Assembly: GCA_905250075.1 (NCBI GenBank)
Contig: CAJNOP010000080.1
Coordinates: 735,260 to 799,259 of the forward strand
Direction: 5' to 3'
DNA length: 64,000 nt
From: Rotaria sp. Silwood1
Lineage: Eukaryota; Rotifera; Eurotatoria; Philodinida; Philodinidae
In this document: positions 1 to 11,504 of the stretch, one piece after another
Layout of the letters: each line of letters begins with the position of its first letter
Numbering within the stretch: the stretch's first letter is position 1
The notes under the pieces: generated by a model
What the model saw: only the letters and a program-made list of their open reading frames with translations
What the model was told of the DNA's origin: nothing
Databases searched by the model: none
Made by a program: the position numbers and the translations under genes

Positions 1-1571
1 TAAAATTTATCTTATACATTTAAATACATAGATCGATGAACGTCAAGTAAATAAAATAAAATCTACATGTTTGTTGATCATATAGACGCCTACCTATGAC
101 ATCATCGTAATTTATCTTATTCGTATTTTTCCTTATTATTATTCATCTTGCTCTCATCATTTGGTTAGGTATATATAACGTCACTATTATACTTTGATTT
201 AAGAGTAAGGGAAAAAGAATGAGAGACACTTGAAAATCGTTTACTTATTCCTTGTTCGTAATAGAACAAAAAGAAAGAAATTGAATGCATAAAAAGGATT
301 TACTATGTGTTTTTTGTTTTCTTTGTTTTTAGATGGTTATTTATCAGTACCATCAACATAGTTTTACATTCTTCTTGTTTCATTTCAAAGTAAGCTTATG
401 TTTTTGATATATCCTTGAATATATATACATATATATAAATAAGTAAATATTTAAAGCATATTGTATCTATTCGCTTATTCACCGCCTACTGTGTAATCAG
501 TAAGCAATAATAACATAGAGTATTGTGAGTTCGTCGGTCCGTTCAAATATATCCAGATGTGTATTAAATGGGTAGTGTATACAATGTATGTCTCGGATGA
601 ATGATAGATCAATTGAAGGGCTTCCGCTTTTTTTTTTTCGTACAGTCGACAACGACAATAAGTTTATCCTTGACATTATATGAAATATGTATGCGATTAT
701 CAAGGTGATTACCTTGATCGGAATTTGATGATACGTTGCGTTCTCTTTATTATTTTGCATGTTATTATTATGATTTAAGGATTTTTGTATCCGAGAATAG
801 TATTAGAAAAAAGTAAAACAATAGGTTACATGATCGGTTGTCTTTTTTTTAATACAATATCGCAAAAAAAAACAAAAAGGTATATTTTTCTAATTACGAA
901 ACTGCGAAATTTAGACCTGTCAATCTATTTCTCTAAGTACCGTGTAAATCGATCGGTAATGTTTCTTCTCACGTGTTGTCTTCTCCCTTGAAATCGAAGA
1001 ATAATAGAACAGTGCTACAGGGAAGAAGAGAGAGACGAAGAAAGGGTGAACGAACATGTGACTCAGTTAACGATTGGTGAAAGCTAACAGAACAGAAGTC
1101 TATCGTGTGTTCAACATTAGTGTCTGTACAGAGACTTGTGAATAGAGAAGAAGACGAGAGAGAAAGAAGTGAAAAAAAAAAGAAGAATGCAAGAATAGAG
1201 AAACGAAAGAAATATAATTGCAGAGCAGTTACAACTACTACGACGAATACAACTTATACAAGCAAACGAGAAGGACAGGAGGAAATAGAAGAATAGATCA
1301 CATAGAGTAAGTTCAAAATACAAAGCAATGTGTTTATACACACGTATATCAATCTATGTATATATATGTGTATGACCTTTGCTACTGGCAAAATAATTCG
1401 TAATAATTATAGATAGATGATTCAACATTTTGCATATATTTACTCTGAGTAAACATGCATACATTACTTTTAACTTATTCATTCATTCATTCATTCATTT
1501 ATTGATTCATATATATATGTCTTTCAATATTGTTTTTCTTTCTAGTTAGTGATTATTAATTGATTGAAATA
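1..1571. other. Non-coding upstream region
   Basis: No convincing gene is seen here. The stretch is AT-rich, with a purine-rich patch around 1020-1230 and an ATTC tetranucleotide repeat at about 1477-1500. A T-rich AG site at 1533-1545 lies 26 bases before the RalGPS start and could be a 3' splice site for an upstream non-coding exon or a trans-spliced leader. Short open frames here have biased, low-complexity composition and no recognisable domain. The promoter of the RalGPS gene is probably in this interval. Confidence 0.6.
1477..1500. repeat. ATTC microsatellite
   Basis: About six tandem copies of the tetranucleotide ATTC/TTCA, lying upstream of the RalGPS start. It is a simple-sequence tract with no further visible role. 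Confidence 0.85.
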
Positions 1572-2901
1572 ATGCTCAATACGAGTAACGTTGCACATTC
1601 AATACTTGCTGAAGAAGTTGACAATTGCAATAGTAATAATAATAATAACAATAGTCTATTGCTCAATGATCTATCATTTCATAATGATGATATCATCACA
1701 AATGGATCAATACATTATGGAGTTTATGATACCACTGTCTTTGATGTACTCAAAGTTGATCCTGAAGATTTTGCTGTAAATATTTATATTTGATTTTTTT
1801 TACAATTTATCTTAACAAGAAAAAGATATCTCATGTTAACAACTATAAATATTGTAGATGAAACCTTCTATATTGTTGACAAACGATTGATGGAGTAAAC
1901 TTTAGTACATACATACATAATCCTCTATTCTCATTTATCGTACATAGTGTTATCTTTATCGTTGAATACTAACATCATATGTTATGATGTTGAGAAGAAA
2001 CGAGAGAAATAAAGAAGATAAGTTCGTCTTATTGATGATGAACGAATGTGATCTATCGTTAAAAAGTAAACTAAGATGTTGCATCAAAGAAAAGAAACAG
2101 CGAGTGAGAGAGAGAGAGAGATAAGAAATTCCTTTTCTTTTTGATTGATATTCCTCATGGGAAATATACATTGAAATTTTTATATATTGAACATTTGCTC
2201 ATTCACAATTGTTGATTAAAAAAAGCAGTTGATTATCAAAATAATTTTTTTTTTTCATTTGTTTTAGTCACAAATCACATTAATGGATCTTCCAGTATTT
2301 AAAGCTATAACGCCAGATGTATGCTATTTAAATTTAATGAATACAGAATATAATCTTTGTTGTTTTGCTTTTTTACTTTACAGGAACTAACTAGTTGTAG
2401 TTGGAGTTCAAAAGCTAAACTTGAAAAAGCCTTTCATATTGTTCAATTTACACGTCGATTCAATCAAGTTTGTTATTTAATTGTCAAAATCTTTTATTTT
2501 ATATTCTCAATTATTGTTTTTCATTATAGGTTAATTTTTGGGTTCAAGGTGAACTTTTACGTGCTGATATACTTAAAAATCGTACTGAAATCTTATCACA
2601 TTTTATTCGAGTTGCTAAAGTAAAATTTTTTGTTTGTTTTTTATTTTCTTTTCTAAACTTTAAAAATATCCATTCTTCTTTTTTTTTTAATGTAGAAACT
2701 TTATGAATTTAATAATATTAATGCATGTATGGCTGTTGTTATGGCTTTACAAAGTGCTCCTATTTATCGATTACAAAGAACTTGGGCGGTAAAAAAAAAA
2801 CAAGAAAACAATTAAACAATATATTTATTTTAAATATTTGTTTTTTTTTTTTTGTAATTTTAGGGTCTGAGTAAACGTGATCGTACAACATTTTCAAATT
2901 T
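1572..2901 (+). CDS. RALGPS: RalGPS-type Ral guanine exchange factor, 5' part
   Basis: Exons 1572-1775, 2268-2318, 2384-2467, 2530-2619, 2696-2788 and 2864-2901 (cut by the gap) join in phase. The product begins with an Asn-rich leader and enters a CDC25/RasGEF domain at about residue 55. The stretches [55 protein letters not shown] and [15 protein letters not shown] match RALGPS1/2 closely. These proteins load GTP onto RalA/B and are tethered to the membrane by a C-terminal PH domain. Only about 187 residues are present. The rest of the GEF domain, the PxxP motif and the PH domain are not found downstream and are presumed lost in the assembly gap. A T-rich AG ends at 1545, 26 bases before the chosen ATG. 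The family call is firm; whether the gene is intact is unknown. Confidence 0.88.
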
Positions 2902-3001
2902 NNNNNNNNNNNNNNNNNNNNNNNNNNNNNNNNNNNNNNNNNNNNNNNNNNNNNNNNNNNNNNNNNNNNNNNNNNNNNNNNNNNNNNNNNNNNNNNNNNN
3001 N
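2902..3001. other. Assembly gap (100 N)
   Basis: Exactly 100 unknown bases, a common placeholder for a gap of unknown size. It interrupts the RalGPS gene inside an exon. The first exon of syntaxin-8 is also missing from the sequence after it, so real sequence of at least several exons was probably lost here. Confidence 0.95.
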
Positions 3002-3333
3002 GGACAAATGGTGAGATATCCTGCTGTTGTGCGTATTTTTAATAAATTTAATTTAATTTAATGATTTGTATAAAAGAAAGCAAATGCCTTGTAATGAATG
3101 ATTCATCGATTTTAAAACGATTTGATCAATAAAAGACAAGATAAATAATATTTATATCTTAATTAAGAATTGTCAAATTTGACTCAGATAAAATTATTTA
3201 CATATATATATGATTTCTGATAGAAATTTACAAGTAACCTTTCATGTTTAAACAGATTACTGCGTCTATGAGATTCTGTACAATAGCAGACAATAGGAAG
3301 TTTTTAATTTCTTTTCCTTTTTCTATATTTTAG
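3002..3333. other. Non-coding stretch between gap and syntaxin-8
   Basis: AT-rich sequence without a recognisable exon. It probably belongs to the first intron of syntaxin-8, because the next exon begins in the middle of a codon and needs an upstream coding exon. No PH-domain exon of RalGPS is visible. Confidence 0.5.
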
Positions 3334-4246
3334 GCTTCAAAATTATGAGAGTTGTAAAAATTATGCACAAGAAATCAATCAGAAAATAAATGAATTTAAA
3401 AAATTATCTAATGGTAGTTCACAACAAGCTAAAGTAAATATTTGTTTCTTAGACAAGATATTCAAAATCTCAATGATTCTTTTATAGATATCATCAATAA
3501 TTCGTACGATGATAGCAGAATTTAATAAAGATGTTGATAAACTTTCGAATGATTTAACTGCTCAATCTCGTAATGGTGTTATGTAAATAATTCTTCTAGA
3601 GTTTTGTTTTGTTTGTATATACATATTCTTTTCTATTATATAGAACTCCACGAGAAGCAAATCGTCGTCGAACATTAGTTGATACAATAAAACAATCGAA
3701 AGAAGAAATAGAAACAACAATGAGAGAAAGTTTTAATACATTTTCGTACGTTTCCATGATTCATTCATTAGAATTGTTAATAAATAATTTCTATTAGACC
3801 ACGTGATCGAGTAAATCCGCGTTTTGCACCTGCTGTTGAAACAGAATATACTCAAGGTTTAACAAATGATGAATTTGCTGGACTTCATTCAAATTTACGA
3901 AAAAGTATTTTCTTTTTTGAAAAACATGATATATGAGTATCACACCAAAAAAAGCATTTTTATTTCTTTTATTTCTATAGATAATGATGAAGCTATTGAT
4001 GCATTACATGCCATAGTTAAACGTCAAAAAGAAATCGGTGTTGCAATGAATAGTGAAGTTGATAGACACAATGAAATAATTGATACAATAACTGATCGTA
4101 CAGGATTACTTGATTCTCGTGTTAAACGTCAAACAATGTTAGTTAAAGTTATCGATCGAAAATCATCGGCATTATGGTTATGGGTTATTATAATACTTCT
4201 TTTCATTGCTATTATTGTTATAGCTGCTATTCCATTTAAAAAATAG
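3334..4246 (+). CDS. STX8: Syntaxin-8 (Qc SNARE), 5' exon missing
   Basis: Exons 3334-3433, 3488-3582, 3644-3745, 3798-3904 and 3981-4246 give about 222 residues of a family whose members are about 236 long. The first exon, with the start codon, is absent. An N-terminal helical region (YESCKNYAQEINQKI) is followed by a C-terminal SNARE coil starting DEAIDALHAIVKRQKEIG and containing EVDRHNEIIDTI, then the juxtamembrane VIDRKSSALW and a single hydrophobic anchor of about 20 residues ending PFKK. This order matches syntaxin-8, which pairs with syntaxin-7, Vti1b and VAMP8 in late endosome and lysosome fusion. The stop lies 151 bases before the preferred LRRC42 start, suggesting co-transcription. 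Confidence in the family is high; the true N-terminus cannot be given. Confidence 0.9.
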
Positions 4247-4397
4247 TTTAAGCAACTTTCTTCGTATATTTTGTCTTTTTTTTTCTTGTTGAATGTAATC
4301 TATATCATTTTTTTTATTTATGTAAAAGCAATCAATGGATGATTTTGAATTTTTTTCGATTTTTCTTTTCATGACATTGCAATCATTTCTTTCTAGA
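4247..4397 (+). promoter_or_regulatory. Intercistronic region with trans-splice-like acceptor
   Basis: Only 151 bases separate the syntaxin-8 stop from the preferred LRRC42 ATG. The stretch is T-rich and ends in a pyrimidine run followed by CTAG at 4393-4396, one base before the ATG at 4398. That arrangement fits a spliced-leader acceptor in a polycistronic transcript. An alternative in-frame ATG at 4335 would be removed if this site is used. Confidence 0.45.
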
Positions 4398-7300
4398 ATG
4401 ATTCCGTCACTTGTTAATCTTGCATCTCGTACATTGGGAAAATATTTTTTATCTATTGAAAGTTGTCGTTATGTACCAGATGAAATTGTTGAAAAAATTT
4501 TTGATGAATATTTAAAAACAATATCATCATTATCAATAATTAATGAAAATGATCTTATAAAAATAGTCAATATTTTAACAGATTATCATTCAGATATATT
4601 TTGTACAAGTTTTTGTTATTCAATAACAAATAATTTAAATTTTTTAACGGCTAATTTTTATCTTCATTTATTAAAACGTATACATTTAAATGTAATTCAA
4701 CTTGATTTTTCATATGCTTTGGAAAAATTTGATTATGAAGAAAAAAGAAAGATTTTAAATATTATTGGACAAATGGAAAATATTGAATATTTAAGATTAA
4801 CTTTTAGTCGATTAGATGATGAAGATATTCGATTATTAACAGCTAGTAATCGAATTCGAAGTAAAGCGTTATGTAATTTACATAGTTTACATCTTCAAGG
4901 TAAGACTAATAATAATCGTATAAAACATCATTGTTTTTTGTAACAAAAAAAATAAAAAGAATTGGTTCTAAGAAAAGCTTTTGCTCTGAAAAAAAACATT
5001 ATTATTCTTTTTATGGTAAGAGTTCAGAGAAAGTATTCTAGATCTTGAACATTTACATAGTTAAGGCAAAGATGTTCAAATGATTCTAAAGTGAAATAGA
5101 GGTTTTCTAAAAACCTTGATTTTTGAAAGATTCTTGCGTTGCCCGCATCGAATTACTTACCATTTGCTAATTTTTAAAATAAAACATCTTTTAACAAAAA
5201 TTTAGGGTTAAGATCTTCTTCATGAAGTTTTCCTCGCTAGTGATCTTATCTTTGAATATAAGAAGCTAATATTTCTATCATAAAAGTTGTTCATTGTGCG
5301 AATGAGATTGACAATACTTGTACTCCTTTGTTACAAGTGAAGAAGTGTACAGAAAACTCGAGTTAGATAAACTAAAAACTGCCGAACCTTTGCTTTGATT
5401 TTGGAAGTATAAGTTTAGACGCTTAAAAAACATTTTCAACAAAATGAGCGAATCGACAATGTAAATTCTTCGTTTTGTGAACACTGCTGCTTCACTATTA
5501 TCTTACTTTTCAGTAAAGTAGATTGAAAACTCGTCTTGTAAGAGTCGAAATCCAATAAAAAGAAATATAAAACGATTGGTCTTTCTCTTCCTTATTCTTA
5601 ACTTCTCGGTGAATATCTTATAAATATTGTTGAGTCTACTCTAGATTCAAAAACGTTTCGCCATCTATGTTCTTCTTCTAATTGAATTGTCGTTTTTATT
5701 GCTGTACAATTATTGAAGGATGTCATCAAGATGATCGAGTTCAAGGTTTATAGTGAATTTACATCCAGTATGCAAAATGAGTTGTTTATTTGGACTTGGA
5801 AAATGAAAGAGAAAAGAATCTATAAATGGAACATATGAAGTACACTGCACCAACTACTTATTGAGAATAAGAGGACATGTTTTAGCCATGCATGCTTCTA
5901 ATGAATAGAGAAATAAAGTTGTCGCACAATGAAATTGCTTCAAAATGTCTAGTTTTTCTCGTACATCATAAGAAACTCAGAAAATGATCCTTTTAAGTGA
6001 TATGATTATTTACGAATTTTAGTATGTACAAAGAAATCTTTGGTTCATGTTATATATATATATAAAGCAATTATCATTAATTTCTTTATTCTAGGAAATG
6101 ATCTCACGAGTCGATCAGCACGTTTTCTCAAAGCATTAACGTCACTTGATACTCTGTATATCTCACTAATCGCTTCTCATGTAACAAAGCTCTCTATTTT
6201 TCAAAGAACATATTTAACTATGTTTTTTCTTTGTCATCAGGAAAAATCAGCATTAATTAAAGAATTTGATAATCTTTATGAATGTAACTGTTCAATACAA
6301 AATGGTTGGGAAGAAATAATCAATCGTGGATGGATTGCAAAAATTTCTCAATTACAATCTTCGACAACAACAGTCGACAATAATTTTTGTATAAATATAT
6401 TCGAACTACAGTGGACGTCAAAAGTCTCGCATCACATTTTTATTTTGGTTGGCAATTCAAAAATACACGACATAAATATAAATTTCTTTTTACCTTCGGA
6501 TAGGAGAGCTCGAGTACTATATGTATGCATACTTTTGAAATGAATAACTCTTGAATCGAAAACATACAAAGAAAAACAAACTTCATTACTACAATAAACA
6601 CTACCCAAAAAACGACAAAATGGTATGATTGTTATGAGTTATAGAAGTTTCACTAAAGTTGAAGTAATACGAAAATCGAGTAAGACTTTGTTTGATATTT
6701 TTATATGAATCGATAGATCTCGGCGAGCTCTACGAAACTATTTGTATTTCAAGATGTTAGAACCATTTTCCGGGACTAAAATTTGTAATAAAATTGTGAT
6801 CTTTTATCCTTTTATAGTGGAAAAAAGATTCTTGACTTTTCATATAGAACAAACGAAGCATGCAATTATTTTGTAATCTGTTTTGTCCCAGAAGAGAATT
6901 CTAAAAAGTTTTAATATAGACAGTTTTGTAGAGCTCATTGAGATCTATCAATTCATGTAAAAATATCAAACAAAAATTATTCGATTTTCACATTACTAGG
7001 ATCTTATTCAAACTCATAACAATCATATCATTTTGTCTTTTTTATGGGTAGGTTTTGTTGTAGTACTAAAGTTTGTTTTTTTTTTCGTATGTTTTCGATT
7101 CAAGAGTTATTCATTTCAAAAATATGCATACATATAGTACTCGAGCTCCGCTATCCGAAGGTAAAAAGAAATTAAAATCTATGTCGTGTATTATTGAAAT
7201 GTCAACCAAAACAAAAAAGTGGTGCGCGACTTTTGACGTGCATTGTATTTTCATATACAAGAATGATTTGCATTTATATTTTTTAGATCGAAAACGACGT

Positions 7301-7471
7301 CGAGTTGATAATGATGATTCTATACAATTAATAAAACTTGTTCGATTTTGTTCAACATGTCATCAAAGTCCTTCAGCAAAATCAACTAAAAAGCAGGAGA
7401 AAATTGTTTCTAACCCAACAGGATTTATAGATTCAAAACAAGCAAATGATCTCTTATCATGTTATTTATGA
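4398..7471 (+). CDS. LRRC42: LRRC42-like leucine-rich repeat protein
   Basis: Exons 4398-4899, 6095-6180, 6241-6388 and 7287-7471 encode 306 residues. An earlier in-frame ATG at 4335 would add 21. The N-terminal part resembles the region before the repeats in LRRC42. Leucine-rich repeats follow (NLHSLHLQGNDLTSRSARF, then LTSLDTLYIS), and a tail carries LIKEFDNLYECN and NGWEEII, corresponding to the LKEFD and GWADQI motifs of vertebrate LRRC42. Joining exon 3 to exon 4 gives NNFYRKRRRVDND, a basic motif at the equivalent place to RFYGKRSR in the vertebrate protein, which supports the border. The biochemical role of LRRC42 is poorly defined. Intron 3 contains the 837-bp palindromic element described separately. 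The stop is 36 bases from the next start codon. Confidence 0.78.
4900..6094 (+). other. Long intron 1 of LRRC42
   Basis: A 1,195-bp intron, far longer than the usual 50-70 bp here. It has clean GT-AG ends and restores the reading frame between HLQ and GNDL. No open frame or clear terminal inverted repeat was recognised inside it; an old, decayed insertion is possible but not shown. Confidence 0.6.
6409..7245. mobile_element. Palindromic Tc1/mariner-like non-autonomous element
   Basis: The segment is an imperfect palindrome over almost its full length, with arms mirrored about position 6827 (for example TACCTTCGGA at 6491 pairs with TCCGAAGGTA at 7154). Both ends read inward as CARTGSACGTCAAAAGTC, and a TA dinucleotide flanks each end (6407-6408 and 7246-7247). 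TA target duplication and a CAGTG-type terminus are typical of Tc1/mariner transposons. No transposase frame is present, so this is a foldback or MITE-like copy mobilised by another element. It lies wholly within LRRC42 intron 3. Removing it with one TA leaves a 59-bp intron, the normal size here. Confidence 0.82.
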
Positions 7472-7507
7472 AATCATTTATTTTTCAGATAAAAAGAAAA
7501 AATAAAA
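7472..7507 (+). promoter_or_regulatory. 36-bp intercistronic spacer with 3' splice-like site
   Basis: This spacer between the LRRC42 stop and the ALDH5A1 start contains a pyrimidine run and CAG ending at 7488, 19 bases before the ATG. It is too short for a separate terminator and promoter, so the two genes are probably transcribed together and separated by trans-splicing. Confidence 0.55.
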
Positions 7508-10211
7508 ATGTATGCAACTAAATATTCTTCTATATTTCGTCTTAATCAATCAATAAATCACATTCGTCGTTCTTTCTTTAATCAAACATATATTAATGGT
7601 CAATGGGTATCGTCACAATCCGGTGAAACATTCAAAGTCTATAATCCAGCAGATGGGAATGAAATAGGTAGTGTACCAGATTGTAATGTTCAAGATGCTG
7701 AAAAAGCTGTTCAAGCAGCTTATAATGCATTTCATAATAAATGGTCAATTAAAACTGGAAAAGAACGAAGTATTATAATGAGAAAATTTAATGATTTAAT
7801 TTTAAAAAATAAAGATCACTTGGGAAAAGTTTTAACAACTGAAATGGTAATTTTATTTTAATAAAAATATCGATTAATAGTAGCGCGTCATGTAAAAGTT
7901 TCGGAAAAAATATCGCATTACTTTTTATCAGCTAAAGACATCAATTCAAAATCTTGGTTGAAAGTTCTTTCTAAGAATGTTTTTTATGAAATTCGATTAC
8001 CTCTTATTCATTAATATTAAATAAATTTTCGAACAATCCTGCAGAAACAACTTCATATGATTGCTATTGAATGCACTGATTTCTTGGTGTTTTTTCAAAT
8101 TATCTCCTATGTATTCGATTATGTTTTGTTACTGTTGTTTTCAGTAGACTTGCAATTTAATTCTTCACAAATCTAGTAAAAAACAGTACACGATTGCTTT
8201 GGTTAATACGATGAAAAACTAAAAAAACATTTATATAATATTACTAAAATTAGAATACGAAAATAGTGTCGAGTTTATACGAGTGTCGTAGAATAGTAAT
8301 AACATCGCTTACATAAATAGAATTTTATAAGAGACATTATTAAAAAAAGCTTTCAACATAGATTATCTAGCAATGTTCTTGATTTTTCCAGAAAATGCTG
8401 TAGCCAATAAACTTCACTGCCATAGCTCTCGGAAGGTTATGGATATGATCTGACTGCAGTTCGATTATAAGAGTGCGAATAAGACTTTCAGTTTTCTCCA
8501 CAACCAAACGCACATCTTATTGCAGAAACTTTGCTATCATTCATTAATTTAATTATTTTTATAGGGTAAACCATTGAGAGAAGCTGTTGGAGAAATAATC
8601 TATGGTGCTAGGTAAAGAATACGAAAAAAATTTTCATGACTATATATATGTTTTAATTTTTAGTTATATTGAATGGTTTGCTGAAGAAGCCAAACGCATT
8701 CATGGTGATGTTCTTCCAATAACAACACCTAATCGTCGTTCATTTGTTCTTCGTCAACCTGTTGGTGTTTGTGGTTTTATAACACCATGGAATTTTCCTA
8801 GTTCAATGATATTACGTAAAGCAGGTCCAGCATTGGCTGCTGGTTGTACTATTGTTGTTAAACCTGCTGAAGATACACCTTATTCATGTTTAGTTCTTTG
8901 TGATGTAAATTAAAGATACAAATTTTCGATGAACTATTGTAGAAAAAATATAGATTCTGTTTTTCTTTGTTTAGTTAGCTAAAGAAGCAGGATTTCCTGA
9001 TGGTGCAATTAATGTATTAACAAGTACTCGTTCAGCTGAAATTGGTAAATTTTTATGTGAACATCCATTAATTTCAAAAATGTCATTTACTGGATCGAGT
9101 AAAGATACTAAAATTTTATTTGATGTTTTATACTTTTCTTTATTTAATTTAGCTGAAGTTGGTAAAAAGATTATGGCTATGTGTGCATCAACAATAAAAA
9201 AGATATCATTAGAACTTGGTGGTAATGCACCATTTTTAGTTTTTAATTCAGCTGATATTAAACAAGCTGTACAAGGTGCTATGGCATCAAAATTTCGTGC
9301 TTCAGGACAAACATGTGTATGTGCAAATCGATTTCTTGTACAAGAAGTAAGAATTTATATTTTTTATTGTAAAAATGAAATTTTAATATTATTATCTAGG
9401 GAATTTATGATGAATTTATTAGTGAATTTGCAAAAAAAAGCAAAGAACAAGTGGTCGGAGATGGTCTTAATGAAAAGACACATTTAGGACCTATTATTAA
9501 TCAAGAACAATATGAAAGAGTTCTTGATTTTATTTCAGATGCAAAAGAACAAGGAGCTAAAATTGTTACTGGTTAGAATAGTAATGTTTATATTTATGTA
9601 AGAATTATTTTCTATATCAATAGGTGGAAAAGAAAAAAAAGGAAAAACTTCTGGTTTTTTTGTTGAACCAGCAGTTATTGCAGATGTCAAATTATCGATG
9701 CGAGTTGCAAAAGAAGAAATATTTGGACCTGTGGCTGCAATTATCAAGTAAAGCAATAGAGAGAGTCTTTTTCTTTTTCAAATTTCTTTTTCATTATGTT
9801 CATAGATTTAAAACTGAAGATGAAGCAATTAAAATTGCTAATTCAGTTGATGTTGGTTTAGCCGGTATATAAATATTAATTTAAATTTCAATAAAGTATT
9901 TTCTTGATTGTTTTGTTTTAGCTTATCTTTATAGTCAAGATATATCTCAAATTTGGCGTGTTGCTGAACGAATTCAAACTGGTATGGTCGGTATAAATGA
10001 AGGCATTATTTCATCTGTAGAAGCACCATTTGGTAATAAATCTAAATTTTTATTTTGTTCATTTTTTTTTATGCTGTATTTTGCATAAAAAGGTGGAATC
10101 AAACAGAGTGGTTTTGGTCGAGAAGGGTCAAAATATGGTATAGATGATTACGTTAATTTGAAATATATTTGTATGGGTGGATTAAAAGATGTTGATCGAA
10201 GTGCGCAATAA
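7508..10211 (+). CDS. ALDH5A1: Succinate-semialdehyde dehydrogenase, mitochondrial
   Basis: Ten exons (7508-7846, 8565-8611, 8664-8904, 8975-9098, 9153-9346, 9400-9571, 9624-9747, 9806-9864, 9922-10032, 10093-10211) encode 509 residues, near the usual size. The enzyme oxidises succinate semialdehyde to succinate with NAD in the GABA shunt. Visible ALDH motifs are ITPWNFP and KPAEDTP, FTGSTEVGK (formed across a 54-bp intron), ELGGNAPF with general base Glu271, SGQTCVC with nucleophile Cys305, and EEIFGPV and GFGREG near the end. Cys307, two residues after the nucleophile, matches the redox-switch cysteine of the human enzyme. The first 25 or so residues are basic and hydroxylated, as in a mitochondrial presequence. 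Intron 1 is 718 bp; the others are short. The subfamily assignment is confident. Confidence 0.93.
7847..8564 (+). other. Long intron 1 of ALDH5A1
   Basis: A 718-bp intron with GT-AG borders. No coding potential or clear inverted repeat was found. It may be an expanded intron like the one in the neighbouring LRRC42 gene, but no target duplication was recognised. Confidence 0.5.
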
Positions 10212-11504
10212 TCAAATAACTTATTCAAATAATAATTGTTTGTAACACATTTTTCTTTTCTTCTTTTTTTTTTCTATGTAGTACTTGTTACTATGAATGA
10301 AAATTTGATCTTCTAAATATCCATTTTTTTTTTCATTCCATATTTATGCATGAATGTTTGTTTGTTGAAAAAGACAGTATGCGACATTTTAAAATATACT
10401 CGCTAGACTAAAAATTATATTTCGACTCAAATACCTTTCGTACAATAAGTATACGCTTGGAAACAACACTTCTTCTTTTTTTTTCGTTCTACATTCAATA
10501 TAAGCACATATAAATAATCATCATGGTGTTTCATGAAGTAAACACAGAAACGAAAAGAAAGAAAATATTATCCGTCCATCGAGATGCATTTCACTATAGA
10601 ATTAAGCAGTATAGTCTTCATGTCTATGTTCCTGTTTTCTCTTTTACATTCTTCATCCTTTGTTTATCATTCTCATTTTCATTCAACGACGACGACAATC
10701 TATCGTCATACATCTATCGGTCCTGTCTGACCATCTTGTACTTCGTCTACTGTAACATCAAATTAATATGATTCGACTATTAACATTAATTTGTTCAAAT
10801 GATGGTATTAATTTACAGAAGGATACTGATAGTCTATATCCATTTGCACGTGGCTTTGATGATTTTGCAACAACCTGGCCACCATCAACTAATACAACAA
10901 GCATGAATGATGACAAGTAAAAACAAAATAATCTTTTTCTTGCATTCAAAACAAAAAAAAACATGATGCTCAAGTAAAATGTGCATTTGTGTATTGAATT
11001 CTATCGGACATGATATTTCTGTGTGTATTTAAATTTTCTTTTTTTTCTATTTCTGTAATTTTCTGATATGCTCAACAACATGTTGTGTATGTGTGATTTG
11101 TTAAATTAGAAACAAAAAAATTCTGTTGTACGTAAATGCGTCAGATCGTATCGATCACATAGACACATATTTATGAACAACATAAATGATATTTTTTTTC
11201 CAAATTTTTTCCTTTTTCTTTTCCTTTTGTGTTATTCAACAGATATTTGTGTGTAATGATTAAGTGTATCAGATTTTTTTCTACTTTCTTTTTTTTTTCT
11301 GTCTTTTTCCAAACAATAAACTAAGCATGAATTCTATTGAAAAAAAATTAAGAGAAAAACGATTGAAATCTAATAAATAAAAATAAAAAAAACTAATCGA
11401 ACATTCTTTTTTTTTTATTAAGTCATGTAATCAAGAGGCATGTATAAAATTCTCTGTTTTTCTTTCAGATTTTTATTTGTCTCATTGTTTTTGTTTTACA
11501 ATAA
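10212..11504. other. ALDH5A1 to Pin1 interval
   Basis: AT-rich and rich in T tracts. The first part is probably the ALDH5A1 3' UTR. A short exon-like open stretch at 10768-10920 is noted separately. A T-rich AG at 11467-11468 lies 36 bases before the Pin1 ATG and may be a leader acceptor. Confidence 0.5.
10768..10920 (+). CDS. Possible small ORF or orphan exon
   Basis: An open frame of 50 codons starts at ATG 10768. Its second half, after a splice-like TTACAG, reads KDTDSLYPFARGFDDF then TTWPPSTN and ends DDK at a stop that overlaps a possible GT donor. Composition looks more protein-like than the surrounding T-rich sequence. I do not recognise a family. It could be a lone exon of an unidentified gene, a micro-protein, or chance. 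No partner exon was found on either side. Confidence 0.2.
   Translation: MIRLLTLICSNDGINLQKDTDSLYPFARGFDDFATTWPPSTNTTSMNDDK

Noticed and set aside
10523..10771. 82-codon frame with a hydrophobic middle
   Set aside because: T-rich composition, no family features and no supporting splice sites; it probably lies in untranslated sequence.
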